Assembly (NCBI GenBank): GCA_004151065.3
Contig: NWUY0300003524.1
Location: 60,240-80,743 of the forward strand
DNA length: 20,504 bases
From: Larix sibirica
Lineage: Eukaryota > Streptophyta > Pinopsida > Pinales > Pinaceae
Direction: 5' to 3'
Under the pieces are notes generated by a model. That model ran no database searches and was not told the origin of the DNA. It saw only the letters and a list, made by a program, of their open reading frames with translations. Below, in pieces: positions 9,222-19,480 of this stretch. The position numbers were made by a program, and so were the translations under genes. Within the stretch, counting starts at the first letter, position 1, and the number at the start of each line of letters is the position of its first letter.

Positions 9222-9958
9222 CGAGCTCCACACTCATTTGGTTTATGTGATTTTCCTTTCTTTTAGTGATCTCGGTTATTGCAGCTATAAAATTTAACAC
9301 AATATGGTCGATATTCATAAAGAACACAAGTACAAAACTACATTCACTACTTCATGGAGAACATTTATGTATGATAAGATGCCATTTTGTTTAATGAATG
9401 CACGGCCTAGATTTCATAGAGAAATAGACATTGCCTTTGCTGATGAAAAAGATAGATTTATAGTCATCTAAATGCCATCTGGTTTAATGAATGCACGGCC
9501 TAGATTTCAAAGATAATTAGAAATTGACTTTGCTGATGAAAAAGATAGATATATAGTCATGTACTTCGATAATGTGACAGTATACTTAAAATCCAAGGAT
9601 GAACATGTCAAACATCCATAATATGTCTTCGTAAAATGTAGAAGGTGTGTATTTTCACTAAACCCTAAGAAATCCTTATTTACTATTATTGAAGGAAAAT
9701 TATTAGGGCACAATATTGTTCCAAAATAATGCACTAGAATCCACCCTAAGAGAGTGGAGGCTTTCCCAGTTATAAATTTTCTGAGGCATAAACATTAAGT
9801 ACAATATTTTCTTGAAAAAATAAATTTCCTAAGACGATTCAACCCTAATTTTGTTGAAATTGTTAAGGATATTACTTGTATGTTAAAGAAAAGAAATGAG
9901 GTTAACAAAATAGAAGAACCTAGTGCTTCTTTTCATCAAATAATAAATCCATTGGGGA
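9222..9958 (+). pseudogene. Second Ty3/gypsy reverse transcriptase (badly decayed)
   Basis: Starts inside the palm of an RT: SDLGYCSYKI corresponds to the F-x-D-G-x-x-G-Y-x-Q stretch, followed by HKEHKYKTTF and MPFCLMNARPRFHREIDIAF. That last region is present twice in tandem (see the 93-bp repeat). The polymerase box reads Y-F-D-N at 9562-9573, so the second catalytic Asp is replaced by Asn (one G-to-A change would do this). Then come KSKDEHVKHP, SLNPKKSLFTIIEGKLLGHN and RVEAFPVINF, the thumb and connection. Several stops are present (9469, near 9514, 9727). It differs strongly from the element to the left in sequence and base composition, so it is a separate family and probably an older insertion. 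Its 5' part is missing beyond the N. Confidence 0.85.
9379..9564 (+). repeat. 93-bp tandem duplication inside the RT palm
   Basis: Copy 1 is 9379-9471 and copy 2 is 9472-9564; they match at 83 of 93 positions by eye. The unit is exactly 31 codons and covers the MPFGLMNA-type motif up to the residues just before the catalytic box. Confidence 0.92.
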
Positions 9959-10640
9959 GGTATCGGTGCTAGTAAATACTAATTAGAAAAAAATATTTTA
10001 TAGTGTTTCTTTTTTCTTCCAAACATACCATTGCATTAGTCTTTTACAAAAGAACAAAGAAGGCTATGAACACCCCATTGCAATTTTCAATAGGGCATTG
10101 CAGGATGCATAGTTGAAGTATAATATCATAGAAAAGTACGCATTTGATTTAGTGAAAGCATTAAAGGTTTTTCACAATATATCCTACATTCAAAGGTGAT
10201 AGATTTCATCTCTCATGCTATTGTTAAATATATTATTGGACAACAAAAGGGTGATAGAAGAAGAGGAAAGTGGATTGCAAACATGTAAGAGTATGACTTG
10301 GAAATCAAGCTAACAAAGATCATTAAAGGCCAAGAGCTAGAAAATATGATAGCTAAGTCTAGCTGCAAAGCACTTGGAATAAATGTAATGACTTATTCCG
10401 CTCTTTGGGAAGTTGATAGAGTTTGGCCATAGGTATTTTAATTGGAAGTAGAAGATTCACCTGATGTTTTTCAAAAAATTATTGAAAATTTTTCCCAATC
10501 ACCCTAGTATTTTGATATCATTTGTCATTTGCAACATCTTCAGTGTCCCAAGCATTGGGAAAAATCATAAGCTAGATCTTTAACGTTTAAATGTGTCAAG
10601 TATTGTATAAAGTTAATATTTATTGGAAGGATCCAGTGGG
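9959..10640 (+). pseudogene. RNase H and connection of the second gypsy element (decayed)
   Basis: Pieces in shifting frames resemble gypsy RNase H. A segment around 10070-10170 has HCNFQ/ALQDA-like and KYNIIEKYAFDLVKALKVFH, the latter carrying the conserved Glu region. Around 10270-10370 a segment with YDLEIKLTKIIKGQELENMI is the usual end of RNase H. The linker up to about 10640 has many stops and little similarity. It would degrade the RNA strand during cDNA synthesis, but this copy is dead. Confidence 0.7.
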
Positions 10641-11755
10641 CATTTTGCTCAATTTATTTGTTGAAGAAGAAACTGATGCTTTAATAGTTGAGCTTCATAG
10701 TAGAGTCTGAGGGGGGCTTTATGATTGAAAGGATACTACACATAACATTTTATGAAGTGGATTCTATTGACCTATATTCTTCTCTCAAGTGACCAAAAAG
10801 GTACGAGTATGTATTAAATACCAACTATTTGTCAGTAAGCGTAGATTTGCTCCTTTGGATTTATAACATATTAAAGTCCAAGCTTGGTTTCAACAATGGG
10901 GGGTGGATTTTATTGGTTAAATACATCTTCCTTCTAGTAGGCAGCATAAATGGATATCGACAACTACTTATTATTTTACCAAATGAGTTGAATCAATTCC
11001 TGTAAAAAATGTTATTGATGATGTGGTGATGAAATTTATGGAAGAGAATATTTTATCATGATTTGGTTGTCCAAAGAAAATTATCATTGATCATGTAAAG
11101 CATTTACTTCTACTGCAATGATTGCATTATTCCACAAGTATAATATAATTCTTGGACATTCAACAGCTTATTATCTACAAGGAAATGGATTGGTAGAGTC
11201 CTTCAACAAGAAAATGATGAAGATCATTAAGAAAATCTTGAATCAGAAAAAAGAGGTATTGGGATTTACAATTAAAGTATGCCTTATGGATGGATAGAGT
11301 AAACACTAAAACATCCATTGGAACTTCTCCCTTTTAGTTGATTTACAAATATGATATTATCTTACCAATTCACCTTGGAATTCTAGTCTTAAAGATACTA
11401 TAAGAGATTCAAGAAGAACCCATTGATATGCAACGATGGATCAATCAGCATATTCATGTGAAGTAACCAAGAGTAGGTCAATGAAAATTTATAAGCATAT
11501 CAAGAGAAAATGAAAACATTGTTTGATAAGAAGGCTAAATATAGGATGTTTGTCCCATTTTTCCTTGTCCTAAAATGGGATAAAAATAGGGAAGAACCTA
11601 GGAAACATGGTAAGAAGTTCATAACCTCTACATAGGGCAATTTGTTGTCAAATCAATGGAAGGATAAAATTATTATTCTCTTAAGAATATCCAAGAAGAA
11701 AGCCTTGGAGCACCCATAAATGGGCATTTTGTAAACCAGTTTATGATTTAATGGG
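10641..11755 (+). pseudogene. Integrase of the second gypsy element (decayed)
   Basis: The zinc-binding region is weak: ELHSRV near 10690, and VCIKYQLF near 10815, where the second Cys of the expected C-x2-C is Tyr. The core follows with Asp in QQWGVDFIG (about 10904), Asp in KIIIDHVKH (about 11087) and Glu in GLVESFNKKMMKI (about 11197), so the D-D-E positions can still be traced across frameshifts. The stretch near 11270-11340 has ALWMDRVNTKTSIGTSPF. The C-terminal end is LGAPINGHFVNQFMI followed by a stop near 11750. No polypurine tract or LTR start is recognisable after it. Confidence 0.75.
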
Positions 11756-13170
11756 ACCTTGGGACATTCATCATCGTAAATACCCATACCCACCCTCATA
11801 GTTTTATTTTCATTTAATTGCAATTTTAAAATTTTGATCTTATTTATTAGTATGATATAGATTAAAAATTTGTTTGTTTTTAAGAATAACCTAGATTTTC
11901 CAAACAAACCCTTCTTTTTAAGCTAAGTTTACATCTAGAATAGAAGCCTCCCATATTGATTACTCATGTCTTGGTTCATTGCTTCTATATATTTTGTTAC
12001 TCTTTGTTGGGTTTTGGATTCTCAATTTATGATGTTTTTAGTCAAGATTGTTGTTAAAACTCCAAAACCTTGGAAAATGAAAAGTATTTTTGCTAATCAA
12101 TTCCTAAGTAGGTCTAAAATCCAAAAGAATAACCGAGCTACTAACCAACCATGTGGTTCCATTCACTCAAATTCAATTTAGCTCGTCATGTCGTGGGTGA
12201 TAAGAAAACATTTGAGGGCTAAAGACCTTAAGTGGAATCTTTATTACTCGAGCATGGTAAGTTTATCTTCCAAAATAGTTCTCATCTCTACATTCTCTAA
12301 AGAGTTATCATTTCCCCCATCCATGGTTGTTTAAGAACCTAAACAATAAGGATTGAGAAAGGAATTCTAGTTTATGTAAAGGAGGACATGAATATATCTT
12401 CATCAAGGGTATGGATGCTTGCTAGCAACAAAGCAAGGTTTGTGATATCGAGGTGACTCCACTAAGGCTATGGACACTTGTGGGTAGTGGAAAAACACCA
12501 AGAAGATATGATAAGCCTACTTGTATGAATCTTTATTTTTGAAACCTTATTTACAAATAACCCTATGATGATGGCTTAATCTCTAAGCATCAAAACAAGC
12601 TATAGGATAAGTGAACTTCATCATTTCCATCTTGTAGTTTGGGTTCGTAAGTGACTTTCTCTCGAAAACTAGATTTATTTAGGATATGATTACTAGATAA
12701 ATATTGAATGAATCCATTGCATCAAATAGGGAAAAATGATTATATTTTATTCCTCTTTGGGCTTATAATTCAACATTCTATAGTAGTAATGCATTACTTG
12801 GTTTAGTGTATCATTATCTAAGATAAAGTCAAAATGACCTCAACTAATTAGATTCTTTGAATTTAAGTTCGTAATCTCTAGCATTATGATTTGACTTAAA
12901 TGACTTCAAAAGAAATGACTATAAATGTATATCATGTTAATTAAATCAAAGAATATTTGTATTAGTGCATGCATGAATGCATTTAATGGAAACAAGAAGT
13001 TCTACCTTAATGAGGAGATTTTGCAATATTACCTAATATATTGATTAAGAAATATATAGACAAGCAAATGATACTTGAACAATACTTTGAAAATAGAAGA
13101 TGATACAATTTGGATAAATTTTGAACCATTTATATATTAGCAATGCACGTACATAACAAAGATAAAAAAA
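11756..13170. other. AT-rich stretch without recognisable features
   Basis: I see no coding similarity, RNA gene or LTR end here. The longest open stretch (71 codons at 11966) has no recognisable protein character. It is possibly the decayed 3' part of the element to the left, or unrelated old DNA. Confidence 0.5.
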
Positions 13171-13463
13171 ACTATCATAGTACTCAAAATGATGCTTGGG
13201 GAGGATATGTACACAAAGATTGGTCCTAGCACTACATTATAGATAAGCACTAATGCTTTACAGAGATTCAAAAACATGGTGTCTATTAAAAGGAATTACA
13301 TTTCTCAAAAAAAAATTCTTATCTTCACTATCATAGTACTCAAAATGATGATTGGAGAGGATATGTACACAAAGATTGGTCCTAGCACTAATGCTTTACA
13401 AAGATTCAAAAACATGGTGTCTATTAAAGGGAATTACATGTCTCAAGAAAATATTTCTTATCG
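13171..13463 (+). repeat. Tandem duplication, period about 156 bp
   Basis: Copy 1 (13171-13326) and copy 2 (13327-13463) both begin with ACTATCATAGTACTCAAAAT and contain the same run through GGATATGTACACAAAGATTG and AAAACATGGTGTCTATTAAA. Copy 1 carries about 18 extra bases bounded by the string AGCACTA on both sides, itself a tiny duplication. No protein is recognised. Confidence 0.88.
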
Positions 13464-14067
13464 ACAAGTTCTGGGTGGTATGACATTCAAATATCTGGTA
13501 TGCAATAAGGAATCTTCAATCGTTCAGACAAATAGGATCCTTTGCAAAGTGACCACTTTATTTTATCTCCAAAGTAACACACTCTTCATATATACTTCAT
13601 TTTTTTATCTCAGCTACATCCTTTATAAGGTTGTTGATTTTATTCTCAATGTCTACATTGAAATCAATTATTGGTTGAGACGTGTGTCCCTGAGCTACTT
13701 CCCTTTCCAACAATATAGAGTAGCCAACATTGTCTATAATTACATGGCAAACTCTCATCGATTACAGAGCCAACGGGACTATCCACAAGACCAACCTTGT
13801 CGCCACCACAAACCGCTTATTCATAATTTGAGGTGGCCCTAGATATTGAATGAGGTTTCATGGAAAATTAATATTATTGAGTACAATGTTCAATAAACAC
13901 TGACTGGTAGATGACATATGTTCAGTTGATATTGACAGTTAAAAAATATAGACGGCATCGAATAAAGGTGGCCATGCTATGAAGGAGGCCATTTTCATGA
14001 TTTTCAATTTGATATGCATCCAATGCTGTGGGGTTTGGAGTAGTTTGAAATATCATGAACAAGCCAT
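13464..14067. other. Stretch with an unsupported 188-codon open frame, nothing recognised
   Basis: A plus-strand frame is open from 13276 to 13842, running through the second copy of the 156-bp repeat. Its product has an aromatic, Ile/Leu-rich middle (about residues 85-130) that could look like one or two hydrophobic segments, and a basic tail. The composition follows the AT-richness of the DNA, and the start lies inside a repeat, so I do not call a gene. Beyond 13842 nothing is seen up to the next repeat. Confidence 0.4.
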
Positions 14068-14749
14068 AACCCAATGGCAAAGCTTCATTCAATATTAGAA
14101 TGATTTCATAGGTATTGTAACCTCTTTCACGGTTGTTTATTTTTCTATTTTGGAAGGATCTCATTTGATTGCAATATGGCTCCTAAAATGAAACCAACTA
14201 CTTCAACTAAGTCTTTTACCCAATTTCTTAACATATGCGCCTTGTTGATTGGGATGGGGATATTTTGGAATCTCTTTTTATGAAACAAACTACTTATGAT
14301 TTCTACCGATATGTCTATACAAGATTTAAAAATGCATGCAATAACATACCTATTTGGGAATGTAGTTATTTCAAGCAATTATTTTGACCATACATCAGAG
14401 TTTAAACGATCACAAACGAGTGTAACCCAACAGTGAATCTTCATTCAACATTAGAATGATTTCATAGGTATTGTAACCTTCTTTCACAATTGTTTATATT
14501 TCTATTTTGGAAGGGTCTCATTTGATCGCAATATGGATCCTACAAGGAAACCAACCACTTTAACTAAGTCCTCCACCCAATTTCCTAACACTAAGCACCT
14601 TGTTGATTGGGATGGGAATTTTTTCGAACCTCCTATAATGAGACAAACCACTTATGATTTCTACGAATATTCCTATACAATATTTAAAAATTCAGGCAAG
14701 ACCATTCCTATTTGGGAATGTGGCCATGCGCAAGCAATTATTTTGACCA
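14068..14749 (+). repeat. Tandem duplication, period about 355 bp
   Basis: Copy 1 (about 14068-14389) and copy 2 (about 14423-14749) share many identical runs, for example TTAGAATGATTTCATAGGTA, TTGTTGATTGGGATGGG and ACCTATTTGGGAATGT-type strings, in the same order. Copy 2 has an open frame starting at the ATG of 14533; the equivalent part of copy 1 is broken by small indels and stops. The unit covers the upstream flank and the first 70 or so codons of the long ORF that follows. Confidence 0.9.
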
Positions 14750-17460
14750 CCCATAATTTCTGTAAATTCATTGCTATGTGTGCAAAAGTATATAATCCAA
14801 CAAGGAAAAGCAATGTGTTCTAATGGTGATCGAGTAATTTTTCCCCTCAACAATGAGGCCATTTATGATATTTTATTGTTGCTAGATAACTAAACACCCT
14901 TGAATGAGGAAGCTTTGGCAACAAAGTTCAATTCCTTATTGTTGGCACAAAAAGGGATTTGGTTGCTAGATTTTTGCCAAAAGGAGCTAATGTCCTAGAA
15001 ATTATTTTGCCTTTTCAAGCTAATATATTTATAGACTTTTCCCAAGAGATCATTTTCCATGGCTTGTTTAGTTTTGGTTTATGAGGATGGTAGTATAGTT
15101 GATGAAGTTGTTCTAGGGTTTATGAATAAAATCACCCATGTCGAAAAATCAGTTATTCAAAGTATATATTTGATACCATGCACAATCAATTGATCCAATT
15201 TCATTCCTTGAAGTGTTTTAGGTACCAATCATATATGATACATCTCATCTTGTACTTTCAATTTTCTTATTTTGAACATTTAGGCTTGAACAAGATTGAT
15301 CAACATGATCATCCACTTCTAGTAATATAATGGACACAAATTGTCATAAAAAAAATAAAAATAAAAAATAAAAAACCTTCATAGATAAAGTCATGTATAT
15401 TGTTTATAAACTGATCCATAATGAGCATCCACCTAGGTTAATTTTAGTATGTAAACAATTATTTTAATTAAGTCCTAATTTAGAGTAGGTGACTGATACC
15501 TTTTTGAAAAATGTTGTTTTCAAAATCTATGGTTCAAAGCTTAAGCCATATTTACTCCCAATTTTCCTGACCTCAATCATTTTTGCTCTAGAGTACAATA
15601 GATAGAGAATAGGCTCATATTATATCCATTTTATCTCAAAAAAAACCTACTTTTGTGTTTCATGCTGAAGTGTTTTATTTTCTAGTCAAGAATAAATCTG
15701 CCATTTCTATTTTAGGAAAAGCAATGCAACCTCTGAATTTCATGGAAGGAAAAGTTTGGAATTATGATCGACGTCGTGTTATTTCTAACCTAAGGGTTGT
15801 GATCAATTATGCCCCTTATATTCATCATGAAAGATCTAGAAATAAAGAGGTTAGCAAACAAAGAAAGTTGGTTGGAGGCTCATGAAGTTTTGCACGGATA
15901 GCCTCTCTCGTTAGGGATGATGCAAGTAGTCAAGAAGAAACCAATAAGTCAAAAAAATGTGGCATTAGCAGTCATCAAATTGATGCTAATAAATCAACTA
16001 AAATAAACATGGTAGTCAACTCCATTGCTACCAATGGTATTAAACCCAAATAATAATAAAAACACTAGTGCAATATATGGAATATACGATGGACACACCT
16101 AACATACATGAACTACTGAAAAGATAGGTAGTAACAAAGTAATTAAGTGAAGCTAATGTATGTCAAACCAGTGAACCATTTTCTAAGAGGATAAGAGTAG
16201 AAGAAGAATTAGAGGAGGAATCATATGTTGAAATGATTGAATGTCATGACAAGGATGATGGTAAGTAGATTCCTGGGAAACAAATAGTGTCCATTGTTCA
16301 TATTCCAACAACCCTCACATCCAAAGAAAATTCATGGGATATTGAGAGTAGAGATGTTTCACTTCATTTGGTGAGTGGAAAAGATTCATATGTTTTCACT
16401 GAAATGACATTAATGAAGAAACAATATAGCCAATCGACAGTTTATATTCCCAAGTGAGTCATGAAGAGATAGCACCCCCCAAAGAATTGACTACAATCAC
16501 AATTATGAAAAACGTATACTCTATATGGATGTTTTGCAAGCAAAGGTTGATAAGACTAAACATGATATTAAAACACATGAATATGAGACCACCAAAATCA
16601 AGCTTGATTTGAATGAAATGCTTCTAATTGGCAAGATATTGTGGCATAAACAAATGATAAATGCGGTGTCAAGAGACCTATTGCAAGCCACAACTAATGT
16701 CAGAAAGTTGGGGAGAATGTTAACAAAATTGGAAAATCAAATGAAGTAGGAAAATATTGTCAATAAGGCTCAACTATTGAACATTCACGATCTTGAGGAA
16801 GAGCCAAAGGTGATTGCTCTGGGAAAAATTCTAAACAATAAAGAATTTGTCAAATCATTAATCAAGGAGAAGGACCTAGAAATTCGTCTTCTTAATTGGA
16901 AGTATAAGATAACTAATGCATAACATGTGAAAACCAAGGACATGTTGTATCAAAGGTAAAAAGAAGCGTCGATAATTCAAGTTTCCAAGCTGTTGTAGAA
17001 AAATGTCAGATTGGGCCACATAACCAAGAAATGTGAGGAAGAAAAAGTAGTACCATCAAGTAGCCTAGATAGACAAACATCTACACTATAAACGAAGATC
17101 ATAAAGGTAAATATTTTATCGAATCAAGGACTAGATGTAGAACATGTAGTAGGTTTGAAGAATAAATTTTTTGGACTTTGAAAGTGGAAGCAAATCTTAA
17201 ATTGAACAATGTCGAGATTTTGGGGCTAAGAACAATAATAGGGGAGAAATATATTGTGATTAAAGGTTGTCATGAACAAATGGTGGAAAAGGACAAAGTT
17301 ATATAGTTGATTGGAACCAAAAGACGGATGACCTAAAGAAGTTATTGTTAGACAATCAAGGAATTAAATAGATTAGAGAGCTAATGATTCAAAGAAGAGA
17401 TGGTGCTAAGAGACACCATTATAGCAATTAAGCACAAGCTAGCATAGCATAATATAAAAT
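14533..17460 (+). pseudogene. Second long retroelement-type extra ORF, function unknown (broken)
   Basis: About 2.9 kb of decayed coding sequence. It opens at ATG 14533 with a 96-codon stretch (DFYEYSYTIFKNSGKTIPIW is typical of it). It continues out of frame with NGDRVIFPLNNEAIYDILLL, then FRYQSYMIHLILYFQFSYFE near 15220, FKIYGSKLKPYLLP near 15520, and an open part at 15655-15885 containing FHAEVFYFLVKNKSAISILG and YDRRRVISNLRVVINYAP. An acidic part follows (16190-16280). A Lys/Glu-rich helical part starts at 16525 (MDVLQAKVDKTKHDIKTHEY) and can be traced to about 17450. The parts at 14533, 15655 and 16525 share one frame. The plan (globular N-part, acidic middle, coiled-coil end) parallels the ORF at 5473-9220. 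I know no function for it. It may be the 3' ORF of the gypsy element at 9222-11755, but 2.8 kb separate them. Confidence 0.6.
15346..15375 (+). repeat. A-rich simple repeat
   Basis: About 30 bases of A runs interrupted by single T residues, inside the decayed ORF. It interrupts the coding similarity and is probably slippage-derived. Confidence 0.8.
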
Positions 17461-18590
17461 ACATCAACAACGACGACATTTCAATATGGCGGTATTCTCT
17501 AGTAATCACTTTTTTTAATATCTTCTGACTATCTCGTTAGTTGTTACCATCATATTTTATATACTATACCTATTCGAGGGTTTTCTAACAATGAATTATC
17601 TCTACAATTTTGAAAGGTTTCAGGTTGCTCGATTGTCAGTTTTGCTAAGTATTAAGCTAAAATTCCTCTTTCGTTTAGCTAGTATTTCAAAGTCTTGCTT
17701 AGAGGGTTTATTCTCCTTATTATTGTAGTTGGAATTCTTCCTTTTTAGAGGGTAACACCCACTCGTTTGGCTCGCTAGGTGTTCAAATGCCTGGCATTCC
17801 AACCTCCAAGATTTTAAACCCATAGGGTGTTTTTCATTCCATTAATTGTTTCAGGGTTTTGGGTCATTTTCTTTGCAATGGCCATACCTTTTTGGAATCG
17901 AGTCAATAAGAAATCTTCATGGTTGGCATCAATAATGTTTCTCTAAGTACTTACACAACTAAAAATTTTCCTTCTAAAGTTCTACATCTATGAAGACAAT
18001 GTAATAACTTATTTCTATATTTGTACCAAAATATAATGAATATATTCAAAGTTACAGTTTTTCTTTTCTTAGGTTTCCAATTTGAATTTAGGGTAAAGTA
18101 GATATAATACATAAATAATGTAATGACTTGAACAGTAAATCATTTATCTACGAGTTTGGTTCCTATTCTACAAAAAAGGAGACTCTGTTTATTTTTGTTC
18201 ACAACACCATGCTTATATTTAAATGTATGATTTATTTTTTCTTTTTTGCTTTCAGATTGTTACATTTATCTTCAAGAAATAATCTCTTTGATCTATATAC
18301 TAAAACATCATGTTTACTTGTAAAATATGAGCAAACACTTTCTATAGTTTTTTTCAATTTCACATGCATGTTGTAATATAAATTCCTTTACATAAATAAT
18401 AAATAAAATAAACCTATTCATTATTATCCATTTCAAAACATATAGTAGCCATAAGTAAGAGAACATATATGTTTTTCCATAATTTAGGTTCTCCGAGGAA
18501 ACTAATTTGGGCAAGTCCATGTACCACCCAACCATAGACTATATGTAGGCAATTAATCTCTATGTCACAGAAGCCACCCTCGAGCCATAC
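17461..18590. other. AT-rich stretch without recognisable features
   Basis: No protein similarity, RNA gene or clear repeat was found on either strand. Open frames at 18128 (plus) and 18535 (minus) are short and look like AT-rich chance frames. If the LTR to the right is the 5' LTR of a minus-strand element, this is where its leader and gag should lie, but no gag is visible. Confidence 0.45.
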
Positions 18591-18592
18591 CA

Positions 18593-18600
18593 TGATACCA
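18593..18600 (-). promoter_or_regulatory. Weak primer-binding-site-like sequence
   Basis: The minus strand reads TGGTATCA here, the first eight bases of the common initiator-Met tRNA primer-binding site (TGGTATCAGAGC), but the next bases do not match well. It sits just outside the inner end of the probable LTR. An eight-base match can arise by chance. Confidence 0.3.
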
Positions 18601-18602
18601 AT

Positions 18603-19462
18603 AGGACAAAGTAGGACTCAAGGTTTTTTAGCTTCTTTCAAGTACTATTATTATGTACAACTCAAGTAGATACAGTATTAAACAACTAGACTATATGCAC
18701 GATACCTGGCCTGCCTAAAACAATATAGTGCTCTTCAAGGTGTGCATAGAGAATTTAATTTCTAGTTCCTGTCTACGAAGACACCTTTTACCAATCTATG
18801 AGATTATAAAAGTTAAATATGCACTCACAATTCCTACTTCATACAATAGTTCCTAGTTCTCTTTAGTATAATCATAGAGAGTCCTATAATGATGTCAATC
18901 AAATTGAACTTGGGTAGAACTTGTAGCCACTCTGTTGCAAAATTATCACATAAGGAAAAAACTCTTCCTCTTTGGTTTTCGGTTTCTTACCCTTGTGGCC
19001 ATGTTTTCTTATGTTTAGGGTTAGCTACCAAAAAAAATATTATTGTTTTCATACTCCTTTGAATTCCTCCTATGGTAAATGGAAGGAGTCCTCTTTTCGA
19101 TTCTTTCATATTCCTAGATAATGGGAGGATACCACATCCTAGGTTTTAGGGACATGGCTATTTTGCAAGGAGGGGGTTTCGAACACTTCATTAATTATGA
19201 AGGATGGAAATAATTAATTGACACTTACTACTTCCCCACTTGTGGTGTCATGATCTCTCTTATGTGGACCCTGCACAGTTAGCCTTGGTTACCCCCTTTT
19301 TTATTTACATAAATTTGAAAAATATTTATAATATCACCATCATTATAATAATGTCTAACCGGGTGCATTATTTCCAATGTCATGTAAATGTCTTAATTAC
19401 AATAATTAACATGCTATCAAAATAACATTTAATTCGAAGGGGTAAAATATTGGGATATTACA
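18603..19462 (-). repeat. Probable LTR of a minus-strand gypsy element
   Basis: On the minus strand a TG-starting sequence (TGTAATATCCCAATATTTTA) begins at 19462, immediately after a G-rich purine tract. This is the expected polypurine tract/3' LTR junction of the gypsy pol at 19481-20504. A TATA-like string (ATTATAAATA) lies about 130 bases in. The far end is uncertain: I place it near 18603 only because a primer-binding-site-like string follows. The terminal bases there read TA rather than the expected CA. A second LTR copy is not in the window, so this cannot be confirmed by pairing. Confidence 0.5.
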
Positions 19463-19480
19463 TCCCCTCCCCCTTAAAAA
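19463..19480 (-). promoter_or_regulatory. Polypurine tract
   Basis: The minus strand reads TTTTTAAGGGGGAGGGGA directly before the TG that starts the probable LTR. Such a tract primes plus-strand DNA synthesis in LTR retroelements. Its position just downstream of the integrase C-terminus fits exactly. Confidence 0.8.

Noticed and set aside
13276-13842. 188-codon plus-strand open frame as a possible membrane protein gene
   Set aside because: It starts inside a tandem duplication, its hydrophobic residues follow the AT-rich composition, and no family is recognisable. Length alone is not enough in AT-rich plant repeat DNA.
13922-14164. 80-codon minus-strand frame with a plausible protein-like composition
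   Set aside because: It overlaps the start of the 355-bp repeat and lies opposite it. No similarity is recognised and the frame is not kept in the second copy.
18314-18535. Minus-strand 73-codon frame as a gag start behind the primer-site-like sequence
   Set aside because: It is rich in Leu/Ile/Tyr from AT-rich DNA and shows none of the Trp and Lys-helix patterns of Gag.
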